DNA from: Chrysogorgia sp. JL179-B06
Lineage: Eukaryota; Cnidaria; Anthozoa; Scleralcyonacea; Chrysogorgiidae
Length of the DNA: 64,000 bases
NCBI GenBank assembly: GCA_035772405.1
Contig: JAYKKM010000005.1
Span: forward strand, 723,501 to 787,500
Reading direction: 5' to 3'
The translations under genes were made by a program, and so were the position numbers. This document shows positions 26,401 to 35,400 of this stretch, one piece after another (the stretch's first letter is position 1; each line of letters starts with the position of its first letter). A model generated the notes under the pieces. The model saw nothing but the letters and a program-made list of their open reading frames with translations. It made no database searches and was not told where the DNA came from.

Positions 26401-29400
26401 GATACAAAGGTCCTGATTTACTTAACAACCTGTTTGGAGTTATACTGCTATTTAATGCTGTCTGTGGTGATATAGCCAAGATGTACAACATGGTAACTAT
26501 CCCTCCAATCGATCAGCATGTCCACCGGTTCCTATAGCGCAACTTCGAAACGGAACGCGAGCCAGATACCCATGTAAAGACCGTTCTCACGTTTGGAGAC
26601 CGTGCATCGCCTACCATGGCCACCGTTGCAATGCACAAAACTGCTGAGCTGAAGGAAGACCGCAAGCCCAAGGTTGTCGAATCGATCAAGAAGAATACCT
26701 ACATGGATGACATCTGTGATTCACAAAGCAGCATACAAGCAGCCAAAGAACTGATTACTAATATTGATGAAGTACTTGATTCTGGTGGATTTCACGTCAG
26801 GGAATGGATCTCAAACGCAACACTGACTGATGAAGGACGGCAAGGAGAAGTCGTACTTGGCCAAGATCCACTGAATGATACACAGAAAGTCCTTTGAACT
26901 GTCTGGCCCCCCCAAGAAAGTAAGTTTTCATTTAGAGTGAAATTAGGAGACACTGATTCTTCAACATCGCAGGAAACCCTTATATTAACTGTTCCAGCGA
27001 AGTTAACGAAACGTATTATTTTGAGCAAGTTATCTGAATTTGTTATCCTATTGCAGGAGGCGGAGCTGCTGTTCTAATCAAGCCGAAGATAGCCATGAAG
27101 AGTTAAGGCAACGAGGTCTGGGTTGGGATGATGATGTCCCACCAGATATCAGGAAAAAGTGTTCAGCGAAATGGCTGCATTAAATGAAGTGCAATTTGAG
27201 CGATGTCTGACACCAAGAAATGTAGCAAGTGATCCATGGTTGGTTGTATTTTGCGATGCCTCCCGGTTAGCATTTGGTGCGTGTGCATATGTCAGATGGC
27301 AACTCAACAATGGAGAATTTGCTGTTAGATTTGTTGCTGCAAAGACGCGCGTGGCACCATTGAAAGAGCTCACGATTCCTCGCCTAGAATTGCAAGCAGC
27401 TGTATTAGGAAGCCGCCTAGCTAAGACCATCCTGGATGAAACCCGTCTGAGGATTGCACGAACAATCTTATCTTCTTCTCGAACAGTCGTGTCACAATCA
27501 CATGGATTCAAGGTCAGCCACGTACCGCCTTTTGTCTCCTGTCGAATAAGTGAGATTCAATCAAACTGAGACTGAGCCTGGTTCCATTGTCCTACAGCAA
27601 TGAACGTTGCAGATGATATAACAAAAGGTATTTCAGCAGAAGAAGCTAATGGTCGATGGTTTAATGGTCAAGAGTTCTTACAGTTGCCAGAAGAACAGTG
27701 GCCTATGGAAACTGGTGTACCCGACACGAAAGAAGTAAACAAGGATAGAAGGCAAGTCAAAATCGTATGCCCTGTCACCATTTCCAAACCAATATTCGAC
27801 TGCAAAAGGTTCTCGAAGTGGAAACGAGTAGTAAGAGTTACAAGTTACGTCAGGCGATTTGGCCAAAATTGTCTAATCAAGTGTGATCGAAATGAAGGAA
27901 ACCAGCAACCAAGGTAGGACCATTAACCAAGCAAGAATTAGAAACCGCTGAAGAATACTGGCTGAAGCAGATGCAGTCCGAAGTCTCTTAACAAGACTGC
28001 CAAAAGGGGATTTCAAAACACTTTCTCCATATACTGATGACAAAGGTATCCTGAGAGTGGGAGGTCGCGTTGACCCGTCTCTGGTCTCTTACGATAACGT
28101 CACGTGCTTCTACCGTATCATCTTCATTTGTCCACTCTCATAGTCCGTGATGTCCATCAAGCCTGCCATTCTGGTGTTGCTACTACAGTGGCCAAGACAC
28201 GCAGAAAGTATTGGATCATCAAAGCCCACACGATCGCCAAAGTCATTAATTTTATTTTTATTTTTATTTTATTAGCTTCACCATTGTGCAAAAAAAAAAC
28301 ACCAAAAAAAACAAACCTAACATAGATTACATTATATAGTAATAAAACAATGGCAGGGTGACCGCAACAGCATAGCCAATTACTGCGGACCCAGAATTTA
28401 AAAGTATATTTACAAATAATAATAATAAATAATTACTGTTAATTTAATAATACACAACAACTGTAGCTCAGGAGGGCCGCAATACTCCATTTCTACACCA
28501 CGCCAAGATTATTTATGATCAATAATTCATCATCAGATGGTAAGGATCGAGATAACCAAAGCCAAGCGCAGAAACACACCATTGCCGCCCCCCGGATCCA
28601 CAGCCGTTCTGTATTTGATTAGTCTAATATTAATAACAACAAGTGATGGTACGGGTAATGCTACGAGACGAATTACACTTCAGCAGATAGTTTTAAAGGA
28701 TCTAGGATTATCACAGTTATAGGTGTTTGCCAGGGATTTAAAGTAGTATCTGAGCATGGTTGATCTGAATAAATTAAGGGTTTGCATACATAGATTTAGT
28801 TCGTCGGCTAAAGTGTTCCATATTCTGGTTGCTCTTATCAAGTACGATCTTTGGTAGGTGGTTGTTTTACATTTGCTTATTATGTACTTTGTAACGGTAG
28901 TGTTGCTTGAAGATCTAGTATATCTTCTGGTGGTACGTATACGTGGTACGACACACGGGTCTACAGTGACTAAGTCATGAATGTGTTATTTTAAAGAAAA
29001 AGACCATGTCTAAGTAAGTACTCATGCCAATAACAAATGGGAAGTAAGGCTAATGAAAGTATAGCCTAGAGCTATAGCTATCAAGACAAGTAAATGGTAG
29101 GTTTAATATATATTTGGTTGCCCGCCTTTGAGTTTGTTCCAACTTCGCGACTAGATCAATACTCTGAGGTGCCCAGACCTGTGTAGCGTAACCTAAGTGT
29201 GGACGTACTAGTGCCAGGTAGATGGTTTTCTTCACTGCAGCGCTTCGGATGTACCGTGTGTTTCTCCTGATGTACCCCAGTAATTGGTTTGCACGAGTTG
29301 ACTGCGCGGAAGCTTGCTTGCTCCAACTCAGGTCTGAGGATATCCAGACACCAAGGTCCCGTTCACTCTTTGTAGCATCTAGAAGCGTGCCTTTCATTTG

Positions 29401-32400
29401 ATATGTGGTGGCGACCGACTTTATTTTCCGCGTGATAGATTGCGACTTAGATTTGTTCTCGTTAAAGAGTAGACCAGAAGCTGAAGACCAAGCTTCCATG
29501 TTGGATAGGTCCGTCTGGATTGCGATCTTGTCATCAGCGGACTTGATTTCCTTAAAACATGGCGACTTGGCTAGACTTCACAGCATCAGGTAGATCGTTG
29601 ACATAAAGTAAGAATAGTGCTGGACCGAAGCAACGAATGTAAAAAATGTCGCGAAATCGAAGCAAAGGTTGAAACCCAACGTATGGGAAATTTACCGCAC
29701 TGCCGTCTACAGCCGTGCACACCGCCATTCTTGTATTCCTCGATGGATTACTTTGGTCCAATCAAAGTAAAAGTTGGCAGAAACAAAACTGATAAACACT
29801 ATGGAGTGGTATTTACATGCATGAATACCAGAGCCATTCATTGTGAGCTTGCAGTTGACGCCAGTACAGTACAATGGATCTCTTACAAGTCTTAAGAAGA
29901 TTCTTCTCGTATCGTGGCTATCCGAAACTCCTTCTGTCCGACAACGGCACACACATGGTAGGAGCAGACAACGAATTAAAGCTCATGGTCCAAGGATGGG
30001 ACAACAGTCAATTGAAATATTTCTGCGCCGACCGTGGGATGAAATGACAATTCATATAACACCATTAGCGCCGCAGCAGAATGGGTGCTCCGAAGCAATG
30101 GTGAAAAGTGTGAAGTCCGCATTAAAGATGGAAATCGGCGACGCTACGCTAACATCATTTGAATTGTATACTTGTTTGTTAGAAGTGGCAAATCTAGTCA
30201 ACCAACGCCCAATCGGAAGCGTGCCAACTGATCCTGATGACGGGGCTTACTATATGCCCAAACGATATCTTGTTGGGTAGAGTGACGAGTGCTGTCCCTC
30301 AAGGGCTATTTAGAGAACCAAAAATCCGCGACATCGTTTCGAGTTTTGTCAAAGAATCGTAGATGCCTTTTGGAAAAAGTGGTCAAGAGATGTCTTACCG
30401 CAGCTTGTCCCACGGAGAAGATACAATACACAAAGTCGCAATGTGAAGGTGAACGATTTTGTCATAGTATCTGATCCAAATGCAGTAAGAGCAAAATGGA
30501 ATACTGGAAGAATCGTAGAAGTATTTCCAGAAAAAGACGGTTTGGTTAAAAACATAAAAGTCAGAACTGCAATGGGAACCTACAGCCGCCCAGTTAGCAA
30601 GATCCAGCAGAAGGTTATGGCGATGAGTGAATGGGAATTCTCCCATTGTGTTGTGCTGTACTTCATATAAGAACAATATATTGGAAAAAATACCGAAAGG
30701 CTTTATGGGACAGAACATGAGGAAGTTTTTTAATACATCAACTGTTTTATGTAAAGTATTTTAATTTTATGTATGAACTTTAAGAAACAAAGAAATTTGC
30801 TTGGAACAGACGTAAGTTACAATTTTGGTTTATTCGGGAATGTATTTTATCGAGTTTACTAAAGAGTAACACAATGATCTAGTTTCAGATTATACTGCCT
30901 CCCCTCCCTAGGTATAATGCTAAGTCACGTCACGTGGACACGAACGAAAACATTGTTGCGAAAGTGTGAGAAATTAACAACTCTGAGATTTGTAAACCCT
31001 GTGCTTTATTCTATATTAAACTTATTATTCACAACGCAATCAGTGAGTGAGTGAGTACCGACGACAGTTCAGTACAATACTATAATTTCAACATAAAAAT
31101 ACTGAAATTCTAAGCGTTTGCATTGAATGTTTGTATACATCACTCTATACGGAATTTGCAAACCGAATATGATCTTGCTCTCTGATCTTGGGTTTGACTA
31201 CATCACGGGCGTTCGTTGCGGGTGACATCGATATATTTGGTCAGCGGACAACTTCGTTTCTTCGTAATCTGTTCGTAGCCGATTCGTAGCCAGCACATTC
31301 TCTCAAGGTGATTCACTAATATCATACTTATGCCATTTAAGATAATGAAATCTTAAATGGCATAAAGATTTATCAGAGGCCAAGAAAGTACCTAAAAAGT
31401 GGGCACTGCCAAAAAGAGACACCTTGGGCTTGGTTTAAATTTTCAAAATAATTGTATTATTTAAAACGTTATACGGTTGTAACAGTTAGTACATGTATAC
31501 ATTTCTACAGCAATGTCATACTTCTACGAAAATGGTACATTAATTCTTCCCAGCATAGGCAATATGCCGCAGTAAACCTTAACCACCACGTGCCACATTT
31601 ATAAAAAGGGCATTATTACTTCAGAAACAGGGCACATTTTCTAAATTTTGAAAAAAAAGTGGGACATCTGCCACTTGTGCCCGTGGTTCCGCTGTCATGA
31701 ATCCAATAACCCTAATAGAACCCAACCCCAACACAACACCAATCCTAACCCTAACCCCCCGCAGGCCCCGCCCCGCTTGTTTTTCAATCCACTTCTAAAA
31801 TTTTTTACAAATATTTTAATATGTGTCGTATTTAAAACAATGCATGAACTCGTTGCGAAACCTGCTAAGACGAACGAACGAATTACGAACCCGAAGCAAA
31901 ACGAAGTTGACCGCTGACCAAACATATCGATGTCACCCGCAACGAACGCCCGCGATGTAGTCAAACCCTCTGATCTTGCTCTTAACGAGCTCTCTGTTTT
32001 GATTAATGAATCTGACATCAAATTGGTGGAAGATTTTTGTTTTTTAGCGAGAGAAGGGAGTCTCAAAAACTCAGATCAACTAAGCACTACCAAAAAATGC
32101 GTTGTTTGTCTGAGAAAAACATGGTATCTCTACAGGCCCATCTTTGAAAGATAAGTGGGTCTTAAATCTTTCTAATAAAGAGTTATCTGACTTGGAAAGG
32201 AGCGGTCTAGAAAAAGGTCTCCAACAGCTGAGACCATCGCTGCTGTCGAAGAAGGAATTGTTCAACTACAGTAGGTGACTATCAAAAACGTATGGTAAGG
32301 ACGGAGGTCAGTAGCATTCTTAGGCGGTCAAAGCCACCTTTGAAAAATATGGACAGTAACATTTTCAAAGCTCTAATATCTCTTAAGAAAGATCCAGATA

Positions 32401-35400
32401 CTGTCGGCTTGTTCTATCTGCTGATAAAGGTAATTGTGTTCTGGTTATGAACAAAAGCCAATATCACAAGAAAGCCTTAATGTTGTTTCTGATCCAACTA
32501 GTAAATTTCAAAGAAAGTTAAACAAAATTTGTTAGTTGATTTGAAAAAAGAAGCTGATAAGATCGGCGAGTTTGCATATAGAAGGTTATATACAGTAGCA
32601 GTGATGGGCTATCTCTACAATTTTACGGCTTACCAAAAATTCACAAAACGGGAATTCCTTTGAGACCTATTATGGTATATTGAGTCATTTGGCACAGGTT
32701 TTATCACCATTTGTTGGGAAATCAGAGAACAGTAAAAAATTCCCTTGAATTTGTGGATTTTATTAAGAGTATTACTCTAATACCGATGATGAATTGGTAT
32801 CGTTCTTTGACGTTGTTTCTCTCTTCACCAAAATACCAGTTGATCTTGCTATCACAATTGCCAACATAGACTAAGACAGGATGTTACTTTACAGTAGATC
32901 AAAGAACATCATTGCCTGTTGAGGAACTAATAGAACTCTTGACTTTTTGTCTAAACACAACTAGTTTTGTGCATAACGGCACTTACTATCAACAGGTTTT
33001 TGGCACAGCCATGGGTTCACCCGTTTCTGCTGTGATTGCTAATTTAGTGATGGAAGACATTGAACAAAGAGCATTAGCATCCGCACCAGTGAAGCCTTTG
33101 TTTTGGAAACAATAGATCGATGATGTTATTTCCGTGGTATCTTGGAAATGCTTGGAATATGGAAATTGTTTTGAACCACTAACTCAATAGAGCCTTCAAT
33201 TCAATTCACAGTAGAACGTGAAAAGAATGAATGTTTATCATTTTTGGATTCAGTCGTCAAACGAACAGACCACGGGAAATTAGAAACTGCTGTATACCAA
33301 AAACCAACACACACTGACAAATATCTTTAATTTTATTTTCACCAGCCCATACAGGTATGTCATAAGAAGTCAGTTCCTAGAACTTAGTTTTTGAGAGCTC
33401 AAGGCACACCATCTAGTTTCAAGGGAAAGTGAGCGAAAAACATGTATTCGACGCTTTAAAGGTGAATAACTATCCTAATGATTTTCTAAAAAACTGTTTA
33501 AAACCTGCAATTACCTCACCATCTACAAATTCTGAGAATGAAAGTTCAGTGATGGGTTTTGTGGTTGTTCCGTATATTCAAGGGATTACGAAACCAATTA
33601 AATCAATCAATTAAAACAAATTAAATCAATCTGGGCGACGCCTTTCAGACAGGTTTGCTGAACATCTTCGTTCCGTGAGCAACAATGATGTCGACAAACC
33701 TGTAGCCCGCCATTTCAACAGCTCCAACCATTTGATTTCAGACATGAAAGTCTGTGCCATCCTTCCCATCTCAGGTGGTAGCGATAACCGCAAACGGCAA
33801 GAGAAGCGTCTCATTTTTAAACTTGGCACCACACATCCTCTTGGTCTTAGCGAACGTTTTTCTTTTATTAAATTTCCTACAAGTTTTTTTGTTATTTTAG
33901 TTTGCTTGGAACTTTTTTATTATTAGCTTGTGCACTTTCATTCCTTTTCAAGTTTTTGTTTCTTACTGCTTTACTATCGCCTAATCCCCTTGGATATTGG
34001 GATTTCTCCCTCCCCCTCAGTCTGTTTGCTGATCGAATGTAAAAATAGCAAATGATTTAACTTTTCGCATCTTATTAATTATTAGTTTCTTTATCTCCCG
34101 TGCATTTGATTGGCTACTTTCTACTTGTGACACCCTTTTGGCAAGTATATAAGTCCTATTTATTTTATTTCATCTCGTCTTACTCTGATGAAGGGCTCCG
34201 CTCGAAACGTCAGTATTTCGTCACTAAATTCTTGGCAGTTTACCACCTTTTCACTAAATGCTATATATTCAAAACACTGTCTACGCAGCACTCTACTTTT
34301 AAATCAATCTTAGGTGGTTTCAATGTAAAAGTTGCTCAAAAACCTTTCTTGTCATATTTTGGCAAAACCTAAGGATCGTATTGCGAAGGAACAGAAGAAA
34401 GACGCTATTTATTCCATTCCGTACAATGACTGTGATCAGGAGTACATCGGTCAGGCTAAACGTCAGTTTCGTACACGTTTAAAAGCACACCAAAAGGCTG
34501 TTTTCTTTTCAAAAAAGGAAAATTCTGCTTTGTTGGAGCAACATGTGTGCATAACCTACCATAAGATTGCGTGGTAAAATTCCAAAATTATTACCACTAA
34601 TCCACGGACCATCACAGACGTTGTCTGGAGGCTTGGCATATCAATTAAAGCACCCATGCCCCCATTGAATCGCGATGATGGTGGTTTATTACCAGAAGCT
34701 TATTTGCATCTTGTTAATAGATAACATCATCATCCATCGGTTCTATGAGGGTATAAATAGGGATCCTAACTTTACAACAATTATCACCCCTGATGAAGAC
34801 ACTAGATTGGAGTGTCAAAACGTTGGGTTATGTTCAGTATATTTTAAAGTTACGTTCAAAAAACGTTTTAAAGCCAGAGTAGCATCTAATTTATCACATG
34901 GTTGCATTGAGAAATTAAATGTGTATTATATTTATATTAAAAATATGATTGCGGTGCCCCCTGCCAAGTTGGCAACGCTTTATATTCCGTGTGTGAGTTT
35001 GTTCGGAATCAATAGCAAGCATCTACTTCATGTATGCCTATTATTCTGTGTGTGATTTCATTCGTTCATAAGGAATCAATAGCAAGCGAATTCCTTATGA
35101 ACGAATGAAATCACACACAGAATAATCATGTCTGGTTACTTACTTTGAACACTGCCAGTCATCTGCACTAAACAAGCCTTTACTCTTTTCTGCAATATGT
35201 TTTCCAATTTCTGTCCCACCTTTATTCACTTTATCAACATTTCCTTTTTCTGGACATAAAAGATGATGTTTTATTTATATCCTATAAGACTGTTAAATTT
35301 TCTTATTTTTGTAACTACTGTATTTATATGTTACCCAAAAATTAAAACGTTTGCAGGCTATTTAGTTATTTAGTTTGATGTCCTATAAAACAATTAAATT

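Larger units (their letters stand above)
23719..30670 (+). mobile_element. BEL/Pao retrotransposon 1, degenerate
   Basis: Order gag, zinc knuckles, protease, reverse transcriptase, RNase H, integrase, as in BEL/Pao. Gag begins MDKTRNVRRAAK at 23719, interrupted at once by a mariner-type MITE. A protease scrap (DSGAQ) lies near 26180, RT motif YMDD near 26705, RNase H near 27260, integrase HHCC split by a LINE at about 28240-29615, and integrase DDE residues at 29745-30105. Many stops and shifts; clearly dead. Lies antisense in the ZRANB2 intron 3. Confidence 0.85.

Noticed and set aside
31700..31765. Interstitial telomere or telomere-addition site (CCCTAACCC)
   Set aside because: Only two or three imperfect units; similar short GGTTAG/CCTAACC strings are scattered at 4165, 5500, 40185 and 48230.
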